NCBI RefSeq assembly: GCF_000499845.2
Contig: NC_023758.2
Location: 11,877,927-11,941,926 of the forward strand
Direction of reading: 5' to 3'
Origin: Phaseolus vulgaris
Taxonomy: Eukaryota > Streptophyta > Magnoliopsida > Fabales > Fabaceae
Length of the DNA stretch: 64,000 nt
The notes under the pieces were generated by a model. It saw only the letters and a program-made list of their open reading frames with translations, ran no database searches and was not told the DNA's origin. A program made the translations under genes and the position numbers. Shown here one piece after another: positions 1 through 10,414 of this stretch (its first letter is position 1; each line of letters opens with the position of its first letter).

Positions 1-1615
1 ACATTTTTTGGCTTGTTCTAAATTGGTTGATCCATTTCATTATGCAAATGAGTTGTACTTGGTTGTCCCGAATCTTTGTGTCGCATGTGGGGGTCAAGAA
101 TGAAATTTGATCTATAAGTATACCAATAATCCTCGTTTCGAACGAGATGAAATTCAACTTGATATGCCTTTTTAATCGTGTGGGGACTGTAAACTGGATC
201 AACAAATGTCGTCATTTGTAAATGACAAGCGAAACAAATGACAATAACGTGACGATAAAGAAGTCGAAGAGCTTGTAAGTGGCCATAATCACATCACCAA
301 TCATTTAATCTAACTGTATATGACTGAGGTCATCAACCATATTGGAGGTGGCTAATTCTTGACATCAAATTCAGAATTATCTCCATTAAACATTTCCACA
401 AAACACAACTGAATCTTGTTGATTTTTTTAGTAATGTTGTGCTATCTTCTAAATAATAATCACTAGCGTGTAACATGATGTCTATGTTGAAGCCTCGTTC
501 CACAAACCATGTTTTTTTTCTTCAAAAGTTGCCTTAACCAAAGCGAAAATAGGCAAGGAACGAGTTCCCTTAAGCATGAAGTTAATATATTCCGCTAGAT
601 TTGTGGTCATGTGGCCATACATCTTTCCCCCATCGTATGCCTGAGTCCATTTCTCTAATAGTCTGCATTTATCCAAGAAACTATTTGCTTGAATTCAGAT
701 CGCATAGTAGATAACTTTGCCTGTACAGTGGGTTGTTTCATCTCATAAGTTGTCATAAAGAAGTAAATAAAATTAGTTGAATGGTAATCGATTGTAATTA
801 TGTATGAGGGAAGGTAAATAATGTTATTACCCATGTTAATCAATTGTCGTTTGAGCTCAACATTTTTGAATTTTTTGTTGAAGTTCGTTGTGATATGTCG
901 TATGCAATACACAGGAACGAGGTTGTCTCCTTCCCATCCAACTTCTTCAAATTGTAATGTTGAAATTATATTGGTTCCTCTATCAGTAATCATGCACAAA
1001 TTCGGTTGAGGTGTCACATATTGTCGTAATAATTGTAAGAACCAGATCAAGGCCTCTTAAGTCTCGCTTTCAATAATTGCAAATGCCAATGGAAATATGT
1101 TCTGATTCCCATCTTGAGCAATTGCGGTCAACAATTTTTCACAATATCTTCCAATTCGAAATGTCTCATCAACTTGTACAATGGGCTTGAAATCGTCAAT
1201 ACAAGGCTTAGAAAGACCAAAACACGCGATCCAACGTGTTATAAGATTTGTCTTGAGCACCTTCAATCATATAAGGAGAAACAATATATTGCACAATTAT
1301 CCGTGGATTGCTTTCTTTTATTGCTTCCAACCATCTAGGAAGATCATTGTAGACTGTTCCCAATTGCCAAACGTCATAGTAAGAGCTTTTTGTTTTCCTA
1401 ACCATGCTTTTTTATATGTGATAGTAAAGCCATGCAAATATTTTATTTTTGCAATTAAGCTTTTAATTGGGATTGAGGCATTTGCTTTTACTGAAGTAAG
1501 CATCATGGACGCAATATCGGTTGAGTCCAAATTAAAATGGTCTTCCGAAAGATTTTTTGACAAACAAGTACATTGTGCATCAATTTTCTTTATCTCTCAT
1601 TGTCTTCAGAATTTA
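1..1615 (-). pseudogene. MULE (Mutator-like) transposase, decayed, runs off the left edge
   Basis: Read on the minus strand, successive fragments in different frames match MULE transposase from N- to C-terminal side. Positions 1610-1318 carry the region before the catalytic core (a QCTCLSKN-like stretch, then a YKKAWLGKQKA block and GNWEQS). 1405-1057 leads into the DDE core with VDETFRIG and the alternating hydrophobic AFAIIESE stretch. 1050-655 contains the ITDRG segment and a CIRHI motif. 676-482 has the MTTNLAEYINF segment typical before the SWIM zinc finger. 240-18 holds the end of the SWIM region and the post-SWIM tail with YWYTY and HNEMDQP. At least four frame changes and stops show it is dead. 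Several apparent starts in these fragments are TTG, so they are not real initiators. The zinc-knuckle tail would lie left of position 1. Family assignment is firm; exact ends are not. Confidence 0.85.
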
Positions 1616-1618
1616 CTA

Positions 1619-2263
1619 ACTGTGTTTGGATTGATGAGAGGATTTGTGGGGAGGGGAGGGAGTGAATTTGTGAGGATGGTTTATTGTAAGTTTACAAATT
1701 TATCTTTGTTATTAAAAAATATTTGAATAATGAATTATGATTATTTTGTGTAGGTTTGAATTAATTAAATTTTTCTAATATATAATATCCATAATTACTT
1801 ATATATATTTTTAAAATATATATAATAGAAAATATTTTTTGTGTTAAATTGAAATAAATTTATTAAATAAATTAAAATTTATGAAAAATAATATTTATTA
1901 TTATATTCATTTGTTATTTTATGTAATTATATATGTTTAATTGATATTATAATTTTTTTTTATTTTCATTATTTATAATTATATGTTGTTATTAATAGTA
2001 TAATTAAATATTTTTGAAATTATAAATAAATTTATGTAATATTTAATTTTGTATAAAATGCATGCACAAGAGTATTTGGGTAAAATACAAGAATTCTACA
2101 TGAATTCCCACAAATCTCTTTATTTGTGTGAAAAATGAAAAAAAAATTCCCCACCCTCTCCCCCATCCACTCCCCCACTCTCAAAACCATTGAAACAAAT
2201 AAAAAAAACATTCACTCCCTCCTCCCCCCTCCTTCTTCATACTTGAAAACAAACACACAATTT
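1619..2263. mobile_element. Foldback MITE, TGTGTTTGGATT-type termini
   Basis: The left end (from about 1620) reads TGTGTTTGGATTGATGAG and continues GGGGAGGGGAGGGAGTGAAT. The right end, read in reverse complement from about 2262, gives TGTGTTTGTTTTCAAG followed by a G-rich GGAGGGAGTGAAT block. The two ends pair over roughly 45 bp with mismatches around an AT-rich core of about 500 bp without coding potential. It lies just upstream of the MULE transposase fragments. A TAA/TTA target duplication is possible at the left (TTACTAA) but the right side does not match cleanly, so the superfamily (perhaps PIF/Harbinger) is a guess. Termini resemble those of the element at 46764-47540. Confidence 0.6.
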
Positions 2264-3165
2264 GCACCCTCCATCATGATGTATGCATCGAACCACATAT
2301 CATAGGGCACGCAATGAAGAAGTTTCACACACTGTTAGCGACTTTTGTGAGACTGTGTGCACCACCTCGTTTCTTTCCTCACATGGCTACAACAATTCCT
2401 ACTTTGCTGAGATGGGTACAACAATTGAACAATGGTGTTCAAAGATTTCCTGACACACTAAGTTTGAATTCAAACTTAACATTCACTGGTGCAAGTGGAG
2501 ATTGCAACTTTAGCATTAAGGGTGGTTAGAATGAGGATCCAACAATTCAAATGTGGTTACAATATGTTAAAAAATTTCACTTTAAATAGGCTCATACCTC
2601 AACGTTGTGACCACACTGAAATCCTTATTAGGCGTGCCAAAAAATTATGAATTTCTTAGTTGTGCCAAGTTCCATCTTCTTTAAAGTTCATAACTATAAG
2701 AAACGTACCATCTCCAATTTACCTTCAATTTTCAATTCCTAGTTATGCCAAGTTAACATACCTCATCCGGTTGAAGTTGAAATTCGTAGTCGTGGTGTTG
2801 TGATATTGTCTTGACGCAGTTTTATAGGTTATTTCTTTCTTTGCGTATTTGGTATGATATTGTCATTTAATTTTTTTGCATAAGTTTAAAGTAATGGCTA
2901 TTGGTGAATGATTTTTGCATGGAGTAAGTGAGCAAAATTTATCATAACGTGTTTATGCTTCAAAATATTTTAATAGACAATTTATATGTTTGTTTTATAC
3001 ATCTAAAAAGTGAATAAGAAATAGTATTTACAATGTTGAAATACATCAAACCTTTAAAAGAGATTTTGTTTTGCAATTTTATGACTATTTTTATATTATG
3101 TTATATTATTACATATGAATATTTTTTTATGGTCTTATGAATATCATTAACAAGGTCTTTGTGTG
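2264..3165. other. Spacer between MITE and PMD pseudogene, no recognisable gene
   Basis: About 900 bases. The plus-strand open frame at 2314-2529 has no recognisable motif and no gene-like context, and I do not accept it as a gene. The stretch 2620-2830 has near-balanced composition and may be leftover transposon sequence, but I cannot identify it. Confidence 0.4.
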
Positions 3166-4045
3166 AGCAGTTGCTAGGATTTTATACGACCCGCTACACC
3201 AGTGAAAGAAAATGCAATTACATTGTCTTGGCTTAAGGAACTGTCACATCATGCAACCGACGATGTTATTGCTTAACATGCTCAAGCACACATATTAACA
3301 CTTATTGGAAGCCTATTGATGCTTGATACTTTAGGTAGTAAGGTACATTTAATGTACATATATTGTTTCCTGACTTGAACAATGTTAGAAATTATAGTTG
3401 GGGTCAGTTGTATTGGTTTATTTGTACCATGCGCTCGATCACGAAATAAACTTTAATCATGATAACATTGGCTCGTCATTTCATCCAAAATCATTTATTA
3501 TTCTTTATTGACTCGTCCAAAATTAACACATATTTTCAAAACAATATGATATGCCACCGGAAACTACATATAACCTCACTATCAACATCATGTTGGGTCT
3601 TATTCTCATGTTGAATCGTTTCAACAACAGTCTTTTCATCCACCGGGTACCCGATACAGTTGTTCGGATATATGGATCAACCTCACATGTCATTCCAATC
3701 GTCATTTCATCAACCACCTTTCAACTACTCAACATTTCCATCTCAACAATAATTTATTATTAGTCCATCAAATCCCTTTGCAACCTCTACCATGACCCCC
3801 CAATCTGTCTACAATCGAATGTTATCCATGTAGTATTAGAGACCAAAAATACCTTCACAAGTGTCCAGAAATCAGAATGATGAAAATGAAGTCGAAGACA
3901 TGATGACATTCCACCTCCTGCCCGTCCTACCATTCCATCCAACAACACCCACAAGGACGACCACGAAGACAACAAAGAAGACCACCCTGTGGCACAACTT
4001 CTCATAGATGACAACTTTTCCTACATTTCTATTTTCTAAACATGT
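3166..4045 (+). pseudogene. Plant mobile domain (PMD, MAIN-like) gene remnant
   Basis: Around 3200-3440 the plus strand translates in two frames as a PMD core: an NAITLSWLKEL segment, then HAQAHILTLIGSLLMLDT, then FPDLNNVRNYSWGQLYWF with the conserved YSWG. It contains an in-frame TAA near 3272 and a frameshift near 3365. From about 3610 to 3762 a glutamine/proline-rich tail ends in a stop, reached through another frameshift near 3668. Further charged sequence to about 4040 may be the same C-terminus. PMD proteins are known both as host genes (MAIN/MAIL, in silencing and meristem maintenance) and as cargo of MULE and Gypsy elements. The minus-strand MULE transposase about 1.6 kb away favours a transposon origin here, which is inference. 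It cannot make a full protein. Confidence 0.72.
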
Positions 4046-6345
4046 ATAACTTGTACTTATTTATTATTTTATAGATATTGTTTAAACACTACCCCTTTTA
4101 TTTATAATCATATCAACCCTAACGTTACTTCACAAACATAATTTCAATTTTTTTTAAAACAACAAAAATATTTTTAACTTTAACAATATTTAGAAAGTAC
4201 TAAATTTATTGCATAACCTACTTTTAATTAGATTTATTTAAAATACTTCATATATTTTTTTAATATATCAAAACTTGATTTAAGGTAAGTTTATTTTTTT
4301 CAAAATAAAATTTAGCTTTAATTCTTCAATTTATATGTGATTTTCTTAAATAAGACAATTTTTTTTTTCATATTATCTATCTATAAAATAAAAAAATTCA
4401 CAACATTCTTATTCGGTTCATGTAATTTTAAACAATTTCTAAATTATATATATGTGTATACTTATTTATAAAAAGTATTAATTATCATTTTTGAAAAGCA
4501 ATTTTAGTTTAAATAAAATACACTAAAGTTATCAACCCAGTGTATGATTTCTTTACATTTTATTTGAATTGAAAAGAATAAGTGGCAGATTAACGACTTT
4601 GATGTAATTGAAAAGAATAAGTGGCAGATTAATAGGTTTAACTAATTTTGTATATCTCCTTAGAGACTTCATACCATTTTGACCACGAAATGCCCATTTT
4701 TGTAAATTTACATGCATTTATCTATTGATGTAATTGCTTTATCAAATTGTCAAATTGCCATTAATGACAAGACATCGACTAATTTGAAGAAAATCCAACA
4801 AAATGAAATTAATAAGTTTAAACTTTGAGATACTAAACACACACTTACTTCTCATTCGATCAGAAATATAAATAAAACAAAGGAAAAGATTATTAGAAAC
4901 ACAAAATGTATTTATATATATCAATCCTTGAAAATTGTTGTAAGAGGTAAATGTAATCTCAATGTAAGTTTCTCACACCTATATTATTGTTTCATAATAT
5001 TTTTCTTCTTCTTATGAAAGTCATCATAATGTGATTGTTTGATAGGTTTCATAGATGGTAATTGTTTGATTAGGATCTCATGTATTTTACAATGGATCTC
5101 ATGTATATGAATTACTTAAAGTTAAAGAAAAATAAGTTAGAACAAGTTACTCTTAGAGATACTAAGTTACTCTTATTAAACTTAATCCTTGAATCGGATG
5201 AATTATTCTAAGAAGATCATTTAACCGTAACAAAAACTCTGAAAATTTGAGTTTTTCTTATCACAAACTTTTTCCTTTACAAGCTTTTTATTTCATAGGT
5301 AATATTGTGAAGCTATTAAAAATGTATAAACTTAGAAATGGAGAAAGAACAATTTGACAAAACGACTTTAAAATTTTGTATACTGGTCCAATCGAATTAT
5401 TTAAGATTAAGAAGTGAAGGAAATAATTTTACCTATAATACCTGCTAAATTGGAGGGCATTAATATATTTTGTTTTTCAATCACAATTTCCTCAAAAGTT
5501 GACCTTCATATTCTTAATTTGACAAATGAGAAAACATAAATTAACTATAAATCATTTATAATAAACTATATATTGTTAAAGTTTTTTTTTCCAATTATTT
5601 GTTTAGATATTTACATGTCATATTCATATATATATATGAATGAAGAAGGTACTGTCTTAATGTATGCCACCCTATTTACATTGTTCAACCACTGCACCTT
5701 ATTGTTAGGCCACTCTCTTGAATACTGAATATTGAAGATGGGGTTGGCCTTAGCAAGACCATTAAGTCAACCAAATTTGGTGAGGTTCATGAGTCAACTA
5801 ATCCTGCAGCTAAAGGCTTTACAATGGAATTGGTAGTTACCCTTATTTTTGAGCTTTTAAATCAATAATTTATGAAAGGCTGCTAGTATTTCATAATCAC
5901 GTTTGTATAAAAAAGCTAAGTCAGACTTTTAAAATTGCTGTACTGACACATTTATGGCATTTGAAAAACCCTTTGTACCACTTCAAACCTGTACCTTAAT
6001 AAGAATGTAGAATGTTTGACTTTGTAAATCTGTTTCCACTTGTGCATTTCAAAGCATGACCAAATCTTTAATGCAAGTGCTAAATGACTAAACCATCCTA
6101 AACTGCAGCATTTACTCACTTCAGGGTAAGGGTCATGTTGGTCATTGCCATGTCAAATTGGAATGCACCTGGAAGCCTAATAATATTTAACTTGATTACT
6201 TCTTTTGAAATTTTCAGCTACCAAAACCAATAGCGCAAGACAATGAAGGACAAAAACTTGCAATGATCATCAAGCACAATATCTAATTTTGTGGAAACCT
6301 AATTGTATTTGTAATCTTTGCTCCCCAGTATTCGTGTCTTTGAAC
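4046..6345. other. AT-rich intergenic region, formin upstream region
   Basis: No gene is seen. It contains a short tandem duplication near 4568-4636 (separate entry). The last kilobase (5640-6345) is less AT-rich and probably holds the formin promoter and 5' UTR. I could not place a convincing TATA box near the expected start. The sequence GTATAAAAAAG at about 5905 is a weak candidate but lies some 440 bp before the start codon. Confidence 0.4.
4568..4636. repeat. Two-copy tandem repeat, unit about 41 bp
   Basis: The phrase beginning ATTGAAAAGAATAAGTGGCA and continuing GATTAA occurs at about 4568 and again at about 4609, in direct tandem. The copies are nearly identical over about 30 bp, so the duplication looks recent compared with its surroundings. 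Confidence 0.75.
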
Positions 6346-8793
6346 ATGATGTTTCTTCTTCTTGTGAGCCTTGTTGTTTTGCAAGGCTTTGTAATACCAA
6401 CCTGCTATTGCCAGATCAATAATCCTCAGAATATTGAAACATTTTATCCATTACAAACTTCAGAACCACCCCTCCCAATCCAACCTCCTGATGCACCGTC
6501 AGAGCCTCAGGCATCACCACCGTCATCAGGACCAGTGGCTGCAACAAAAGCCTCTTCATCGAACAGTAAGGTAGGAACAGCAGTAGCTGCAACTGCAGCA
6601 AGCACTCTTGTTGTTTCTGGTTTGGTTTTCTTCTTGGTTAGAAGGTGCTTCAGAACAAGGAAGAGAAAGGAGACAATAAAGAACGCCGCTTCTGCTGTAG
6701 ATAGGCGTGTTGCACCTCAGGTAGAGGTGTTTGAGAGAATGGAAGGAAACGTGAAGGGACTGATCCTTGATGAGGATGGTTTGGATGTTATTTATTGGAG
6801 AAAACTTGAAGGTAAAAAAATGCCAGAAAAGGGTTTCCAAAGGGAGGTTTTGGATAGCCCCAAAGATAAAGAAGATGATCATGAGGGAAATCCAGGGAAA
6901 AGAACTGAATCCATTCAAGAAACTCCTCTTAGAGAGAGATCTTCAACTTCCCACATGAACATATTTCTTCCAGAAGAGTCCTACACAATCATGAGAATTC
7001 CACCTCCTGCTCCTCCTCCCACTGTTCCTTCATCATCAGTTGGAGGCTCTCCTACACAACCATCTTCTCCTTCCTTTACCCCTTCATCACCAAAACCACT
7101 CTCCACTTTTTTCTCAACAATTCCGAACATTACAAATTCTGCAACACCAATAGCCCCTCCAAAAGTACCTGATAAAAAGAATGAAGCTCCAATACCAGCA
7201 TCAGCACCACCACCTCCTCCACCAATCCTAGATAAAAAGAACTCGCCACAACCACCTCCTCCTCCTCCTCCACCAATCCCTCCAAGAAAGAGTCCTGCAC
7301 CACCACCTCCTCCGCCAAAGGCAAGTGGTTTGAAGTCGTCATCAAAACCGCCACCTAATCCTATTGAAAGAACAGCAGGTACCACAAGTAAGCAAGGAGA
7401 CACTTCACCTGAGGTAAAACTTAAGCCATTACATTGGGATAAGGTGAATACCAACCTTGATCACTCTATGGTGTGGGACAAAATAGACCGTGGTTCTTTC
7501 AGGTAATCCTAGTATACTAGATTTTGTAAATATCTAAATTTTGATTCCTCCATTTTAGCATTGGTTGATGATTTATTAAACTACAGGGTTGATGATGATC
7601 TTATGGAATCTCTCTTCGGGTTAATCGCCACCAACCGAAATGATAGTGCCCCCAAAGAAAATAACTCAACGAGTTCTAGCAGGGATGCTTTGGCTCAATC
7701 ATCAAATGCCTTCCTTCTTGACCCAAGAAAATCACAAAACATTGCTATTGTTTTGAAATCTCTGACAGTTTCTCGTAAAGAGATTATTGACGCGCTCATT
7801 GATGGTCAAGGCCTTAACATAGAAACCATTGAAAAGCTTGGTAGGGTAGCCCCAACAGAAGAAGAGCAATCACTTGTACTTGCGTATGAAGGAGACCCTT
7901 CAAAACTTGCTGAAGCCGAATCTTTCTTACGTTACATTCTCAAAGCTGTTCCTTCAGCATTTAAGCGATTGAATGCCTTGCTATTCAGGTTGAATTATGA
8001 CTCTGACATTCAAGAAATAAAGGAGTTTCTGCAGACCCTTGAGATGGGGTGCAAGGAGCTTCGAAACCAAGGAATGTTTGTGAAACTTCTTGAAGCAGTG
8101 CTTAAGGCTGGAAATCGCATGAATGCAGGCACTCAGAGGGGTAATGCTCAAGCTTTCAACTTGGATTCTCTAAGAAAGCTCTCTGATGTCAAGAGCACTG
8201 ATGGAAAAACCACATTGCTTCACTTTGTGGTTGAAGAAGTTGTTCGTTCTGAAGGAAAACGTGCTGTTCTGAACCGCAATAGCAGTTTGAGTCGTAGTAG
8301 CAGCATGAATAGTAACAACAGTGGAGCGTCTCAGAACTCTCCTTCTTCAAATGAACAAAGACAAAGGGAATATATAACACTAGGATTGCCAGTTGTGGGA
8401 GGGATCAGTTCTGAGTTTTCCAACGTGAAGAAAGCTGCGGTTACAGATTACAAAAGTTTTGTTGGTTCAATCTCATCGCTCTCGGCGAGGATTCTTAAAA
8501 TTCGAGAACTTGTTTCCGAGTGTGGAAGTGATATGGGAGGGAACTTTGGGAGAGAAATGAACCGTTTTCTTGAAAATGCTGAGGAAGAATTGAGATTAGT
8601 GAGGGAAGAGCAAACAAGGGTGATGAAAATTGTGAAAAAAACAACAGATTATTATCAAGGAGGAGCTTCAAATGATAGTGTAGATAATCTTTATCTATTT
8701 GTCATAGTTAAGGATTTTCTGGGAATGGTTGATCAAGCATGCATTGAGATTGCTCGTAACATGCAGAAGAGGAAGACACCTAAGGTAAATTAA
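6346..8793 (+). CDS. Group I formin (membrane-anchored formin-like protein, FH1-FH2)
   Basis: Actin nucleator of the plant class I type, predicted to sit in the plasma membrane and drive filament assembly from profilin-actin. Two exons: 6346-7502 and 7587-8793, split by an 84-bp GT-AG intron, giving 787 residues. Order: signal peptide (1-22, MMFLLLVSLVVLQG...), Pro/Ser-rich extracellular part (40-63), one membrane span (about 76-98) followed by basic RKRK, linker, FH1 with several polyproline runs (about 219-336), FH2 (about 355-760). FH2 hallmarks seen: LKPLHWDKV, DPRKSQNIAIVLKSL, and GNRMNAGTQRGNAQAF. The intron joins GSF to RVDDDLMESLFG seamlessly. I chose the ATG at 6346 because it starts directly at the signal peptide; the upstream in-frame extension to 6289 begins with TTG. 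It is convergent with the WVD2-like gene. Subtype within group I is not resolved. Confidence 0.95.
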
Positions 8794-10414
8794 GTCTAAC
8801 ACTGTAATAGTCTGCAGAGGTACCAGCACAGAGGACTTTGGATAACATTGCATGTCATCGAAATGATAACATCACTCGCTTTGTTTCATTCAAAATAAGA
8901 ATGAAATAGCTCCCAGTTTGTGGTGAGAGGATCTTGTGCAGCAAAGTGCTAACCATTGGAGGTTTGAAAATACTATGAGGGAGTGTGTGCTTTTGCATTG
9001 ATACGGCCAGTTTGTCTCTGTCAAATTCGGAAGCTAAAACCATTCTTGTAGTGTTAACAATTTTCCAAATTTTAACCTCTAAATGTACGTGTCACTTGTA
9101 CAGATAACTATTGTTCTTGAGCATTTTAAGTCTCATGTGTATATATAGATCTTGGATTCTTTTGTTATCAACCAGAAGTCCATAACGTGCTCCGTTTCTT
9201 CTCATTTTCTATTGTATTTGAATTGAAAGTTCGACGAATGGATTTTCTTTTATTTATCAGAGATATGACACCAGAGAAGCTGACTTAGCATTGCTCAAAA
9301 AGTCACTGACCATGCGCATGAACTAATAGACCAACGTAGATAGGATGGACAAATGAATTTATGTCTTCAATGATTTTTTTTTAACATTATTCATCAAGAC
9401 AATGAGATTTTCCTCCGCAAAATACACGACAAATTTGACATTACTATCTTGTCTGCATAGTCAGAAGACATTCATAGATTGAATTCCCGCTTACAATTAT
9501 ATCTGCAAGTTTCTTTCAGCAAGTTTCCTCTGTATTATAAAGGTTGTGCGGTTTTATATTTTCAGTGATAATTGTACCTTCCTGTTTATGCATGCATTTG
9601 TGTACATGCAAAAGTATTATCCGACAACTCCATAACTGTACGCAGTTATACAGGTTTTTTCTTATAAACTAAAATAAAGGGGAGAAAAAGAAAGGATAAT
9701 AAAAAAACAAAAGGCAAAAAGTAGGAGAGGGAGCCTATGGTACAAGTTCAAATTTTCAAGTTGCTAGCATAAGAATTCTTCCTCGTATAGGAGCATATCC
9801 AGCAATATTTATTTCTAATTAGTGTATATTGGAGAGAACATATGTCAAACTTGATACTGAAATTAATCTGCTTTGTGTATCCCACTTAATTAGTGTTGTT
9901 CCTTGGTTCTGAAAATTCTTCAATCATGTTTCCCAATGTAACAAAGTCTTGCATCATTGCATGTGAATGGGGGAGATGGGCGAGTTGAACTTTAGACAAC
10001 GTTTATATCACCTTAGCTTCTTAGGGATACATGGTCTACAACACGTTAAAAACCATATCAATCACCCACATAGGACGGGTAGAGAAGCAGAATAATAATG
10101 CAACCAATGACAACAGATATTTGCATTTCTTACATTACATACATTATACAATACTATTTCCTAATCAACACAGTGCCTAGAGGGCTGCAAGGAAGAAAAT
10201 TATCATCAATAAATGATGCCTACTCCTTCCTCCTTCTCCTCATAATGTTCATAAGCTCCCATTTAGGTTGATCCACTGTTGCTTACCAAACATGAATATC
10301 ACAGCATTGAGCTGTTTTCACAAACATTTCCTTTGAACATACAGGTCTACCACCATGGGGTATTTAACCTTTTCTCCTTCTTCACCTTTTTCACTTGTGG
10401 GGCCACCGAGGATT
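8794..10414. other. Convergent intergenic region (formin and WVD2-like 3' UTRs)
   Basis: No coding sequence is recognised. The first few hundred bases should be the formin 3' UTR and 10414-10100 the 3' UTR of the minus-strand WVD2-like gene. Open frames here are short and featureless. I could not settle poly(A) sites by eye. Confidence 0.45.

Noticed and set aside
1181..1726. Plus-strand open frame of 181 codons
   Set aside because: It is antisense to the MULE transposase fragments, ends in MITE sequence and has no domain of its own.
2314..2529. Plus-strand open frame of 71 codons near the MITE
   Set aside because: No recognisable motif, no promoter or splice context, and surrounded by transposon debris.
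6289..6345. Upstream extension of the formin reading frame
   Set aside because: The frame opens with TTG, not ATG. The ATG at 6346 starts exactly at the signal peptide.
6981..7454. Minus-strand glycine-rich open frame of 157 codons
   Set aside because: It is the antisense of the formin polyproline FH1 (CCN codons read as GGN).
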